Positions 42,738-51,950 of a stretch of 64,000 bases of DNA are shown one piece after another. Each line of letters starts with the position of its first letter. The first letter of the stretch is position 1. This stretch comes from Eutreptiella sp. 'Long Island Sound 2002' (Eukaryota > Euglenozoa > Euglenophyceae > Eutreptiales > Eutreptiaceae). Made by a program: the position numbers and the translations under genes. The stretch lies in assembly GCA_964036045.1 (NCBI GenBank), contig OZ038383.1, positions 60,207,725-60,271,724 of the forward strand, read 5' to 3'. The notes beneath the pieces were generated by a model. It saw only the letters and a list, made by a program, of their open reading frames with translations. It made no database searches and was not told where the DNA came from.

Positions 42738-43555
42738 CCTGGGCACATCCCTACTCCTTCGCATTGTTGGACGAGTACGTGCATTCTCTAACATCAAGAG
42801 GTCTGGCCTTTTTCATCGAGTTAAGAGCCGAGGTGGATCATACGAATATAATGAGTTGACCTACTTTTTCTTGGCGGCGTGTGTACTACATAACTGTGAG
42901 ATTCACTTTGATTTGCAAAATGGTTGCGAGCCTACAGCTGAGTGGCCATGCAAATGTGCATAGTAGATCACCAAGAGTGTTAGGAATTTATGATTGACAA
43001 GCAATGCAAATGATTGGACCATCGATCTGCGATTTGCATCATTGCTTTGCACGCCTTTGGGGATGTTTGCTAAGGCGAGATCTGACAATTTGGCATGAAC
43101 AAAGAACATTTTTGTTACTATTACTTGAGCAATCCAATGGTATGCCATTCCGTTGGAAGTGCACGGTGACCTGGGCACATCCCTACTCCTTCGCATTGTT
43201 GGACGAGTACGTGCATTCTCTAACATCAAGAGGTCTGGCCTTTTTCATCGAGTTAAGAGCCGAGGTGGATCATACGAATATAATGAGTTGACCTACTTTT
43301 TCTTGGCGGCGTGTGTACTACATAACTGTGAGATTCACTTTGATTTGCAAAATGGTTGCGAGCCTACAGCTGAGTGGCCATGCAAATGTGCATAGTAGAT
43401 CACCAAGAGTGTTAGGAAGTTATGATTGACAAGCAATGCAAATGATTGGACCATCGATCTGCGATTTGCATCGTTGCTTTGCACGCCTTTGGGGATGTTT
43501 GCTAAGGCGAGATCTGACAATTTGGCATGAACAAAGAACATTTTTGTTACTATCG
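42692..43555. repeat. 432-bp tandem duplication
   Basis: CTTGAGCAATCCAATGGTATG begins units at 42692 and 43124. The copies differ at only a few bases (for example GGAATTTATG against GGAAGTTATG, and CATCATTGC against CATCGTTGC), so the duplication is young compared with its surroundings. Confidence 0.95.
42721..42963 (+). pseudogene. Possible transposase C-terminal fragment
   Basis: A frame of 80 codons with VRAFSNIKRSGLFHRVKS and NELTYFFLAACVLHNCEIHF. This resembles the end of PIF/Harbinger (DDE_4-type) transposases, where a catalytic-Glu segment of the form VE-x-F-x-x-L/I-K is followed ~40-60 residues later by A-x-x-LHN. Here Arg stands where Glu is expected. The catalytic Asp residues upstream are not recognised, so only a remnant could be present. 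An identical frame is repeated at 43153-43395 in the tandem duplication. Confidence 0.35.
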
Positions 43556-43604
43556 AACTACCTGTTTGAGGTGTTTGTGGCTTTCCATCGATAGGGTAAC
43601 ACAT

Positions 43605-44230
43605 TGGGCGACAGGGAGGCGACAGGGAGGCGACAGGGAGGCGACTGGAAGGCGACAGGCAAGCGACAGGCAAGCGACAGCCTAGCGACAGGAGAGCGAC
43701 AGGTTACCACGTTGGGCCACAGGGAGGCGACAGGGAGGCGACAGGGAGGCGATAGGGAGGCTGCAGGAAGGCGACAGGCAAGCGACAGGCAAGGGACAGG
43801 CAAGCAACAGGAGAGCGACAGGTTACCACATTGGGCGACAGGGAGGCAACAGGGAGGCGACAGGGAGGCAACAGGGAGGCGGCAGGAAGACGACAGGCAA
43901 GCGACAGGAGGGCGACAGGGAGGCAACAAGAAATAGCAACAGGAGAGCGACATGAGGGAACGACAGGAGAGCGACAGGAGAGCGACAGGAAGGCGCCAGG
44001 CAAAAATTAGCATGGCGACAGGAAACAACAGGAAGCGACAGGAAGCGACAGGATAGCAACCGGAGGGCGGCAGGAAAGCGACAGGGAAGCGACAGGGGAG
44101 CAACAGTGGAGCGACAGGGGAGCGACAGGAGAGCGACAGGCAAGCGACAGGGGAGCGACAGGGGGCTAAAAGTGCCAAGACAGCGACAAGGGAGGCGACA
44201 GGGAGGTGACAGGATGGCGACAGGAGAGCG
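43605..44230. repeat. CGACAGG minisatellite, right array
   Basis: Same unit and orientation as the left array (GGGAGGCGACAGG and variants), with a larger ~130-bp periodicity marked by AGGTTACCAC(G/A)TTGGGC(C/G)ACAGGG at 43702 and 43830. It ends at the right terminal inverted repeat. Confidence 0.9.
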
Positions 44231-44248
44231 AGGTGGCCCGAATCTATT

Positions 44249-45000
44249 CTGGTTGGTGGCCAGGATCCCACGAGACGTTTTGGATAAATGTCGGGCAACG
44301 GCAGAGGGCAAGGCAAGAACCCTCACCTATGAGGACTTCTCTATGCTGCTTTTGGAGCTCGGGTTGGAGAAAGAAAGCAACCAGTACCTGAATGCCTACC
44401 GCCCAGGAGGAGGCGGCTCTGGGAGCCACGGCCGGGGGTACCAGGGACCCTGACCTGGACAGGGGACTACTGCCCAAAATGCTCGCATTATGCGCAATGT
44501 CGAGGAGCTCTTCTGGTGTGATGCCAGAGATGAGCGAGGGTTGCCTGCTTCATACCCCTGATTGCCACCAGCGGAATTGTTTCGTGGTCGACGGGAAGAA
44601 GCAAGAGACCAACACCGGTGGCAAAGCTACGCTGCCGGACCACTACAGGTGCAGCATCACCTGTGCCTTCTGTGGTAAGAGGAAGCACTACGAAGACGAG
44701 TGCTACCACAAGCAACGCCTCTCGGCGAAGCTCAAGAACGAGAACGGCAGTGGCAAGGGCCGCGGCAAGGGCAATGCCGACCAGGGTGGTGGCAAGGGCA
44801 AGTCGAAGGGCCGTGGCAAAGGCCCGGACAGGGGCAAAGGTGGACGAGGAGGCTCTGACCGCAAGCCCCACAAGGGCAAGAACGCTGACAAGTCAGGAGG
44901 GAGCCCCAATCCTAAACTAGGGGCAAACTCTGAGCCCTTTGGTCGGCAGTTGAATCCGGGACATAAGAGCCTTTCCCGGATGCACGCCAGGAAAGAATAA
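44249..45000 (+). pseudogene. Gypsy gag C-terminus with CCHC nucleocapsid knuckle
   Basis: Repeats the end of the capsid region (RIPRDVLDKCRATAEGKAR), then a Cys-rich segment (about 44510-44580, with CDARDE and CLLHTPDCHQRNC in neighbouring frames), and a clear zinc knuckle CAFCGKRKHYEDEC (C-x2-C-x4-H-x4-C, near 44663-44704). A long Gly/Lys-rich basic tail (SGKGRGKGNADQGGGKGKSK) follows to TAA at 44998-45000. The knuckle and tail would bind genomic RNA during particle assembly. At least one frame change lies near 44450-44520. Confidence 0.75.
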
Positions 45001-45267
45001 GGGACTAAGCGTACCAACGAAGATGGGGACCAGTCTAACACCCACAAACATCTCTGCTTCATGCGTATGGCACGAAAACTGTAGAAGAAGGCGTTCAAAG
45101 TGACCTGCCCCGCGGACTCCTGACAGGGACACTCTGGGATCTACAGACCTGGTTTTATGGGTACGTATTTGTCTTCCGGGACGAGAATACCTGGGGGTAC
45201 TGGATATTAGGGCTACCATATCTATTGTGGCCAAGAAACCTTACCCAGTGGAGACCTGAAGATCATC

Positions 45268-45560
45268 ATGCCTACCGCAGCCATTCGCATGGGCGACGGT
45301 CATGTGGTGCACAGTTGTCGGGACTGCGAGGTCGACGTGCCGATGGGATCAAGAAGCATTGCCCATCGGTTCTACGTGATGGACACCGAAGCCTTCAAAT
45401 TTGTACTGGGAACCGACTTCTTTGTCGAGCACTCCCATATTTCATCCCTCACGCTGCAAGCACCCCATGTCCTCCAAGTGGACCATGGTGACGGAGGGGA
45501 ATCTGTACCACTGGAGCAGTCTAAACACACGTCAAGCTACCTGAGGGTATGCAAGAGGGA
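45268..45560 (+). pseudogene. Gypsy aspartic protease region
   Basis: First part of an open frame (45268-45828): IRMGDGHVVHSCRDCEVDV, SIAHRFYVMDTEAFKFVLGTDFFVEHSHI. The F-x-V-L-G-T-D-F-F-x-x-H pattern is the C-terminal signature of retrotransposon aspartic proteases (usually I-L-G-M/T-D-W-L). The upstream catalytic D-T/S-G loop is not in this frame and was not clearly found in neighbouring frames, so it is truncated or shifted. It would cut the gag-pol polyprotein. Confidence 0.6.
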
Positions 45561-46063
45561 GCCCTCTACCGGATGGTCGCCTCCAAAAATGAGGACTATC
45601 AGCTTCTTGGTCTGGATTCTGAAGGAGTTGGGATGCTCTCGGGAAGACCTGAACGTGGAGCTATTCGCCAGCGACAAGCAACATGTCTTGGACCTCTACT
45701 GCAGCAAGCGGAAAAATTGCTGCTACAAATTTTACTGGCCCTCTTCCAGGATGGCCTACGGGAACCCCAGGGAAGGTCTTGACCAAGGTGGCCCTGGAAC
45801 GTTCCGGCATGGTCTTGTGTTCCCCTGATTGGGGAGCCCATGAAGAAAATGAGTACTTGCGTACTCTGTTGGATAAGCTGACGCTCACCTCCGTCCAGTT
45901 GCGTGATGACACCATATATGTGCCTCTGGGCCGTAAGACACCCATTGGGGAACCTGGATGGGGGAGTATGCTCAGTGTGGTGAACGGGGGTCTGACCCCT
46001 GTGCGATGGAATGATCTGGACCCTGCTATGGTCCAGGAAATTGAACGTGAGAGCAACAGCTAA
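45561..46063 (+). pseudogene. Dam-like adenine methyltransferase segment in pol
   Basis: After the protease the frame continues with FLVWILKELGCSREDLNVELFASDK, then YCSKRKNCCYKFYW and MAYGNPRE; a frameshift follows, and the next frame gives KVLTKVALERSGMVLCSPDWG and LTLTSVQLRDDTIYVPLGRK, ending at TAA 46061-46063. The order (V-E-L-F-A-S near the start, N-P a little later, a helix, then V-L-C-S-P-D-W) resembles Dam/DNA N6-adenine methyltransferase folds reported in DIRS-type and some other retroelements, with NPRE where N-P-P-F/Y is usual. It is non-functional because of the frameshift. The assignment is my inference from motif order, not from a search. Confidence 0.45.
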
Positions 46064-46112
46064 AGCTTGAGTCCTGAAAGACGGACTATGGCCTCTAGAG
46101 GCTGTGGAGACT

Positions 46113-46616
46113 ACTCCAGGGGGAGACGAATACGTCGTCTCTGACACCACTGCCCCCAACTCCCCCTGCCATGTACCTAATCCTGATGTAGTCTCAGAGT
46201 GTGGGCTATCCGAGCTGCCTAGCTGAATACACTCTGATGACGAAACCGAGTATGACGCCTTCTTCGTGCAGACATGCGTGGAGGAAGTGGAGAACGCGGA
46301 GTACGCGACGCCACGGAAACCCCTACTCTCAATGAGGGGAGAGGAGCTTTTGGACAAGGAGTTGGACTCCCGATCCAGGCTGAGGGAGTACATGGACTCC
46401 AAGAGAAGAGTGGTAGCGAAAAAGCTGAGGTACACTAAGCCTACCCGTCGTTCATGGCTGTTGAAGCAAGGGTCTATGGAAGATATCTCCCAACTGAAGG
46501 AGGACCTAGAACAGAAGATCACTACCTGGCAAAGGGAGGTGGATCTCAAGCTCCTGAAGAGTGTATGGGGTACCCATGTGAGGACCCAAGAGGAAGATGA
46601 TCTCTCAGAGGTGTGA
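46113..46616 (+). pseudogene. Gypsy pol linker region
   Basis: Coding-like sequence between the Dam-like segment and RT: DETEYDAFFVQTCVEEVENAEY, then RGEELLDKELDSRSRLREYM, MEDISQLKEDLEQKITTWQREV, ending EEDDLSEV at 46614-46616. It is charged and helical, possibly a coiled coil, with a stop at ~46223. No enzymatic motif is seen. Confidence 0.5.
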
Positions 46617-46708
46617 GTATGCGAACCCCCACAAGCTTGCCTGTGCTGCCGCCGGCCACCTAAGATGGTGGAACGGGACCTTCTGTAAGCCTATCAAGGG
46701 TTGAAGGA

Positions 46709-47111
46709 AGTCTCTGTCCTCCTTTTTGCTTCTCTCTTTGCATGATTATCTTTGCCAGACGCCTTTTTGGCCGGGCTGCCAGTGGTGAGTAAGCTGCGAC
46801 GCCCCCCACGCTGTTAGTGCTTAGGGTTCGTTGCACTTATTCTGAATTTTTTCTTTTTTCAGCACATTACTCTGGTCCTCCGCAGCAGAGCTTAGGTTAT
46901 TTTCTGGCCACTGGTGCCATTCAGGGCAGTGCACTGCACCCAGATGAACCTGGTCTGTGCCCAGGTCTCAGCAAGAACAGCTACTTATACTATTTGTGTA
47001 CATACTTTCTCTTGCTTTGGACTTCGGCTCGCCATGAACGCTCTTGCCCATGGTTAGGCCGCTTTGAGTAATGCTCGCCGGGGGGAAACCCCCATGCATC
47101 AAAAATAGAAA
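46709..47111 (+). mobile_element. SINE-like 403-bp insertion with 13-bp target duplication
   Basis: AAGGGTTGAAGGA occurs at 46696-46708 and again at 47112-47124, directly flanking this segment, and removing one copy closes the gypsy sequence. The 3' end has a perfect hairpin GGGGGAAACCCCC and an A-rich tail (ATCAAAAATAGAAA). The inside carries an intron-like pair, GTGAGT near 46785 and TTTTTTCTTTTTTCAG near 46847-46862. No coding sequence is supported. The long target duplication and A-rich end point to target-primed insertion by LINE machinery. It could be a SINE, or a retroposed unspliced RNA. Confidence 0.65.
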
Positions 47112-47116
47112 AAGGG

Positions 47117-48256
47117 TTGAAGGATAATACCAAGGACGCTGAGTCGGTTTGGGATCACCTCCCTGCTTCTATACACCAAGAGCCAAGCAATCTACACTCT
47201 GACGAGGACCTGGAGGACAAGATCAAGCTCTTGGAGCCTAGAGTACAGAAGCTGATCAGGACCTACCTAGAGGTGTTCGGAGAACTACCCCCTCCAGCCT
47301 CCTGTGACAAGCTAGTACAGATGGACCTCACGCTGAAGCCCGAGTTCGTGGGTCACAAGATACGTAGGAGACCCTACCCGGCTCCTAAAGAGCAGGCTGA
47401 TGGGATTAAGCGACAGATACAAGAGTGTATCAATGCTGGCGTGGTTCTGCAGTACAAGGTTGGGGACTACCCGCAGCATTGGAGCCCCTGTTTCCTGGTT
47501 GCTAAGCCCGGGTCCACAGCTAAACGGCTGGTCCTGGACTATGGAGAGCTGAACAAGAAGACGCTGAACCACTCAGGGTCCATTCCTAACATGGAATCAA
47601 CCCTCGAAAAGATAGCCTCCTGCCGCTACAAGACGAAGATGGACAAGCAGAGTGGATTCTGGCAAGTGGACCTGGAGCCCAGTGCTCAGGAGCTCCCATC
47701 TTTCATCACCCCTCAGGGGAGGGTGCTTAAGTGGATGGTCATGCCCTTTGGCGTGGCCAACGCACCCGCTCGTTTTCAAGAGCTGATGAACAAGATCCTG
47801 TCCATCCCACGTCGGAGACTTGTGGTGCAAGAACTCATATCCCGAGGCGCCCAGATGGGAGCCCTCATCGACGACGTATGCCTGGGAACGAATACTCAGG
47901 AAGACCACCTAATCGTCTTTGGTGAGTTCTTTGCGGTCTGCCAGGAGAACCACACCAGACTCAAGCCAGAGAAGTGTGAGTTCATGAAGAAGACTATGCA
48001 GTCCCTAGGGTTCAACATTGGCTATGGGTCGTGGACCCCTACAGCCCCTAAGGAAAAACCCCCGATGGACGCCAACGTACGACATGAGAACCCCAAGAAA
48101 GGACTCCATGATGTACGTAGTTTCATGGGGCTCTGCAGCTTCTACCGCCGCCACATAAAGAATTTCACCTACACCAGCGCCATCCTGACGGGCCTCATCA
48201 ATAGGAGACTACCAGGCGCTGGCGCCCTCAAGAACAACAAGCGTTTGATGAGCTAA
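47117..48256 (+). CDS. Gypsy reverse transcriptase
   Basis: 379 codons. Motifs in order are RRRPYPAPKEQADGI, QHWSPCFLVAKPGS, RLVLDYGELNKKTL, TKMDKQSGFWQVDL (catalytic Asp), WMVMPFGVANAPARFQELM, ALIDDVCLG (the YxDD box, with Leu-Ile in place of the usual Tyr-Leu) and HTRLKPEKCEFMKKTMQSLGF. This is the Ty3/gypsy pattern. The tether SFMGLCSFYRRHIKNFT follows, and the frame is lost near 48230, where RNase H starts. The start is not a true one, because the polyprotein was interrupted upstream. Leu for Tyr in the catalytic box may weaken activity. Confidence 0.85.
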   Translation: MKDNTKDAESVWDHLPASIHQEPSNLHSDEDLEDKIKLLEPRVQKLIRTYLEVFGELPPPASCDKLVQMDLTLKPEFVGHKIRRRPYPAPKEQADGIKRQIQECINAGVVLQYKVGDYPQHWSPCFLVAKPGSTAKRLVLDYGELNKKTLNHSGSIPNMESTLEKIASCRYKTKMDKQSGFWQVDLEPSAQELPSFITPQGRVLKWMVMPFGVANAPARFQELMNKILSIPRRRLVVQELISRGAQMGALIDDVCLGTNTQEDHLIVFGEFFAVCQENHTRLKPEKCEFMKKTMQSLGFNIGYGSWTPTAPKEKPPMDANVRHENPKKGLHDVRSFMGLCSFYRRHIKNFTYTSAILTGLINRRLPGAGALKNNKRLMS

Positions 48257-48780
48257 AGGACAAAGCGGCTAACTTCAAATGCCTGGGTGTGCCTAGGGCA
48301 AGGGGAGAAATTCTTCTTGTAACAGACGCCAGCAATGTGGGCGGAGGTGGTACGTTCCTCCAGGGGCAAGTACTAGAGAAGGAGGAGTTCGACTCCGCCA
48401 TTTCACAATAGGGGACGGATGGACTGAACCGAGGCGGTACCCTCAAGCACAGCTACCCTGACGACAAATGGGTCCTGTTTCCCCTGGGCTATGGGACCTG
48501 GAAATGGAACCAGGCACAGGGTAACTACTCCACCTATGAGCAGGAACTGCTCGCGGGTAAGCTGGTGCTATCCTCTCAGTGCCGATTGTTGGGGCGTAGC
48601 CCTGTGGTTTGGCTCTGTGACCAGTAACCAGTCCGCACCTTCCAGAAGGGTCCCCCACCTGGAAAGGCTAAGCTCAGACGCTGGTGGTCCCACCTGAGCC
48701 AGCTACCGCTGTCAGTTCACCATATCCGTGGCGTCAAGAACGAGTGTGCGGACTACATCAGCAGCAACAACTTTGACGAC
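48232..48780 (+). pseudogene. Gypsy RNase H
   Basis: In a frame shifted from RT: QAFDELKDKAANFKCLGVP, ILLVTDASNVGGGGTFL (first Asp), stop TAG near 48409, then YSTYEQELLAGKLVL (Glu), VWLCDQ (Asp) with a TAA directly after, and finally SVHHIRGVKNECADYISS (His/Asn/Ala-Asp ending). All catalytic positions are recognisable, but two stop codons break the domain. Confidence 0.75.
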
Positions 48781-49886
48781 ATGATTACTGCCAGGTCTAA
48801 AGTGCTAGCCAAGGAGGCGTTCAGCAGTATGAATGTACACCTGGACCTCAACATGACCATGATCAGAGCCCTAGATGGACTCAAACAAGTCGAGTACCCG
48901 AAAGGGTTCGGGGACATCTACAAACGCTTCGAGAAGGGTCTGGAACCCATCCTGGTGAACCAGGAACAATGGAAGAGGGACAGGACCTACCCCTGGCATG
49001 AGGACCAGATAGTGTCGCCTAGCGTCCGTATTTGGGCACTCCTCAAGTGGACCCATGAGTCTAGTGGTCATTTTGGAGCGGGCTGTACCCTGAAGCTGTT
49101 CAAGCAGTGGTTCCCCTCTTCGTGGAGGGACAATTAGCTGCGGAAAACCCTCCAGCCCATCGTGGACAAGCGCCCCTGTCGGTCCTGCAAACCTGGAGAT
49201 ATCAGGGACAGAGGTCTTCATTCACCCTTGCTATCCGACACCGTGCCAACAGTGTACTCTATGTGGACTACACGGGGATTCCTAAGTTCGGGGGCTATGA
49301 CTTCTCTCTAGTGGTAACCTGTGGGCTGACCAGGTTTGCCAGGGTGTTCTCCTGCACTAAACACATCACCGGCGAAGAGAGCATCAAGATACTGCTGGAA
49401 GAGTGGTTCTGTGTCTATGGGGCACCCAAAGACATTAATTCAGACAAGGACGTCCGAGTACGCTCCGACACTGGCTAGTACAAGAGGGTCCTGAGGTGCC
49501 TCAATGTCCAGGTGTCAGCGGGGATTCCCTACACTCATAGGAGTAACCCCCATGTGAGCGACAGAATCGAGTTCTCAAAGAGAACTTGAGGATATGGTGC
49601 ACAACTGAACGCACCAAAGACTGGGTGAGAACATTCCCCATCCTATCCCTGATGATGAACTCCCAAGAGAGTTCGGCTACTGGCTTTTCGCCCCATGAGC
49701 TGTTCATGGGACGCCCGGCGTGGGTCCTACATGCTCCCTATCCTGAAGATTCCTACTCCATTGTGGGTAGGTGGGTGAAAGAGCAGCAGGACAAGGTGGA
49801 CAAGGCCAAGGCTAGGCTCCAAAGAGTGACGGAGCGCCAGTGGAACAAGAAGAACAAGCACCGGGTGCCTGCCTCCTATCAAGAGG
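48781..49886 (+). pseudogene. Gypsy integrase
   Basis: The zinc-binding start is LLKWTHESSGHFGAGCTLKLF (H...H), with RPCRSCK (C-x2-C) in the next frame. The catalytic core has LYVDYTGIPKFGGYDF (first Asp), LVVTCGLTRFARVF and YGAPKDINSDKDV (second Asp), then a stop at ~49476. The third acidic residue is in SNPHVSDRIEFSKR, followed by a frame change to the C-terminal part (ERTKDWVRTFPILSLMMN, ATGFSPHELFMGRPAW, QQDKVDKAKARLQRV, ASYQEG). Three frame breaks or stops are present. It is cut at 49886 by the family W copy, so the end of pol and the 3' LTR are missing. Confidence 0.8.
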
Positions 49887-49887
49887 G

Positions 49888-49905
49888 AGTAAGTAAGTAA
49901 GTAAG
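49888..49905 (-). repeat. (AGTA)n junction, tail of family W copy C
   Basis: AGTAAGTAAGTAAGTAAG between gypsy integrase (GCCTCCTATCAAGAGGG) and GGCGGCCGCG. On the minus strand it reads as the (TTAC)n tail after GCGGCCGCC, followed by TCCCTCT, as in copy A. Confidence 0.85.
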
Positions 49906-51580
49906 GGCGGCCGCGTCCGCAGCCTCATCTGACGTCCCCTTGTTTGTTTTACATGGTGGGCGCCTCTGGCGAAAGGAAAGCTCTCTACCATCACTTCCCC
50001 TGGCGACCGCTGTCACACCTCACGGCCGAGAACTTCAACGAGGTTCCCTTGGGGCATGACCGGCGGTAGGTTTCCTTCAGTCGCTGCCCTCAAGGTCTCA
50101 GCTCCTTCCGGTCACCCATCCAAGGATCCTCCGGTCTTCCCCCCCTAGCACAGCCTTTGGGGTGCCGGCAGGCAGGCTTTCTGTGGGTAGCCGTCGCCGA
50201 CAGCGCAGCATTGCTCTCAACCACATTCCACCACTCCCCATCCCTCACGGGTTGGACTACCCACTCGGTTCCCGGATGCACTTGAGTGTCGTCCATCCTC
50301 GGCTGACGGCCAGGGGGCGACCCTTTCCACGTTCCCCCAGGTTCCGCTCACGCGTGAGCCAACGTGTACTGAGGCCATTGATCCGGGGACCTCAGGGTCA
50401 ACCCCCTACCCTGCGGACACCTCACGGCCGTCCCGGAGTTCAGGGCATTTTCTTGACTTCCCATGGTCAGGCTCCCATTGATTGGCCCATGGTTCACCAT
50501 CCCACGGCTACTGGTTTCCCGATCCCACCGGGCGGTTGCTTGGTTTTTTCTGCCTCCCCTCGTCCCCTGGCTCGCAACCCCGCGACGTCCCATTCCCCTT
50601 TGCCACATCCCGTCACCCATCTCGGCCTGTTCCCCGCGTCCTGGGCTTTTCCGTTCTCCTGGGTCTGTTGTGCGGCCCTAGCCACATTCCCTTTCCGGTC
50701 CTGTCCCCTTTTCCCATCAGTCAACCCGTGTTTATACCCCACCGGGCCGCCAGCAAACGTCTGATGGGGGCATTCTGGATCCTCATCCATCCAGGGACTG
50801 TTTCGTGCGCCTTGCACGGGTCGCTCCCTTCCCGCCCCCTTTTGTTTGGGTGGTTTGTTTCCTTCTGGACCTGTCTGGGGCCCTTCTTCCTGGCCCCGCC
50901 CCTGCTTCCCCCTGTACCCGTGCCTATTCCCCACCTGGTGACCTGCGCTTATTTTTTTTGCGCGCCCCCCGCGGCCCCTCTTCTGCACCATTTGCTAATA
51001 CCCCTTTCCCCCTGCCTGCTCGTTCTGCGCCTTACGCCCTCCGGCGGTGCTTTCCTGGTTTTTTTTTGCCCCCCCCCCCCCTTTCCCGCTGTGCATCCTG
51101 CCTTATGGCTTCTTGCCCTCGCCGCGTTTGTTGGTTTGCACGCACGCACATCAGCAATGCACTGGTCATTGGGTCTCGGCTTTCCTCGGTGATTGTCTCC
51201 GGTCCCATTGTCCTAGTGAGGTGTGCCGCTTGGCGTTCCTCGGCCATGCCAGGGGAGCGCCCCTCCCTCGCGTCACTCTCTCTCCTCCTTCTCTTGTCTC
51301 CTCTCCCCTCCCCCCCCCCCGTCCCCTGTCTCTCGCCCGCCCTCTTACTGCTGCTCTCCCGCTCCGTGTGCTCTCCGCTGCTCTTCCCTCTCCAGGGCCG
51401 TATCTCGCGCGCTCTCACGCGCCTTTTGGCCTCCGCCCTGTCCTCCGTCCTGTATGCTGGCTTGAAGGGCCTCCCCAGATACCCCTTCGGGGGGATTCCC
51501 CCGTCGTCCGCCCCCCCCGGCCTCCCCTCCATCAGTTCCCTGATGGTGGGGCCGGGTGGTCTGTACGGTTCAATGCGCAA
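49906..51580 (-). mobile_element. Family W 3' region, truncated copy C
   Basis: Reverse complement of the copy A 3' part (11394-13120): the ACATGGTGGGCG...CTCACGGCCGAGAACTTCAACGAGG start, the GTTTATACCCCACCGGGCCGCC segment, and the conserved short ORF at its 5' side. It stops at ~51600, just before ORF1 would follow. Cytosine/thymine-rich on the + strand. Confidence 0.75.
51032..51580 (-). CDS. Short conserved family W ORF, copy C
   Basis: A 182-codon minus-strand frame beginning with a TTG-type codon and RIEPYRPPGPTIRELMEGRP, then YLGRPFKPAYRTEDRAEAKR, followed by a long Arg/Glu/Gly-rich tail. The tail may be composition-driven, because in copies A and B a stop follows 80-odd codons after the start. 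Conservation of the first ~70 residues with copies A and B is the evidence that the frame is real. Confidence 0.4.
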   Translation of the reverse strand: MRIEPYRPPGPTIRELMEGRPGGADDGGIPPKGYLGRPFKPAYRTEDRAEAKRRVRAREIRPWRGKSSGEHTERESSSKRAGERQGTGGGEGRGDKRRRRESDAREGRSPGMAEERQAAHLTRTMGPETITEESRDPMTSALLMCVRANQQTRRGQEAIRQDAQRERGGGGKKKPGKHRRRA

Positions 51581-51950
51581 AGAAAAACGCTTCGCGAGCA
51601 GCGCGTAAAACTCGAAAACGTTTTTCTAAGCCACTGCCTCCCTTCGCCCTGCTTCCCTTCCTTTTCCTTCCTTCTCCATGCACCCACCTCCCTTCCCTCA
51701 TGCCCCCCCTGACTCCTTTTAGTCAGCTTAGGCGACCGGCCCTGGCAGAAAAGCGGTCAACCCCTTGCAAGCAAGACCACCATCTTCGCGGCCGCGTGGC
51801 AACACGTAAGTCAGAAATTACACCTTGGTATTGCTGCTTGCCTGCGTGCGTGAGTTGCGTAGAGTTTAATTTTCTAAGGAGAAACGTTTTAATTTTTGGT
51901 TTTCAGAAAGTTTCCAAAGGCACGGAAAAACAGCAGGGGTATTTAGCAAA
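51581..51950. other. Unique stretch with an intron-like segment
   Basis: No supported gene. GTAAGT at 51806 and a pyrimidine-ended TTTTGGTTTTCAG at 51894-51906 would bound a 101-nt intron that is much more AT-rich than its flanks. Reading straight through it is also open, so splicing is not required by the frame. Confidence 0.35.

Larger units (their letters stand above)
41137..44245 (+). mobile_element. 3.1 kb terminal-inverted-repeat element (possibly PIF/Harbinger-like)
   Basis: It splits the second gag segment exactly. The left end AGATTCGGTCCAC (41137-41149) is the inverse of the right end GTGGCCCGAATCT (44233-44245) with one mismatch over 13 bp, and ATT flanks both sides (41134-41136, 44246-44248) as a 3-bp target duplication. 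Removing the element restores gag reading across GCTGCTATTCTG. Inside are subterminal CGACAGG arrays at both ends and a central AT-richer region with ORFs, one ending in a transposase-like FLAACVLHN block. A 3-bp duplication and that block suggest PIF/Harbinger; ATT rather than TWA is unusual, so the superfamily is tentative. Confidence 0.65.
36986..49887 (+). mobile_element. Degenerate Ty3/gypsy-type LTR retrotransposon with nested insertions
   Basis: In order on the + strand: gag N-terminus (37.1-38.1), capsid-like gag (38.2-39.0), family L fragment, repeat of part of gag, TIR element, rest of gag with CCHC knuckle (44.2-45.0), protease (45.3), Dam-like segment (45.6-46.1), linker, SINE-like insertion, RT (47.1-48.3), RNase H (48.2-48.8), integrase (48.8-49.9). 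RT before integrase is the Ty3/gypsy order. Nearly every domain has a stop or frameshift. No LTR pair is found: the 5' edge is within or before the repeats at 36.8-37.0, and the 3' end is lost at 49887, where a family W copy is joined. Confidence 0.85.
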
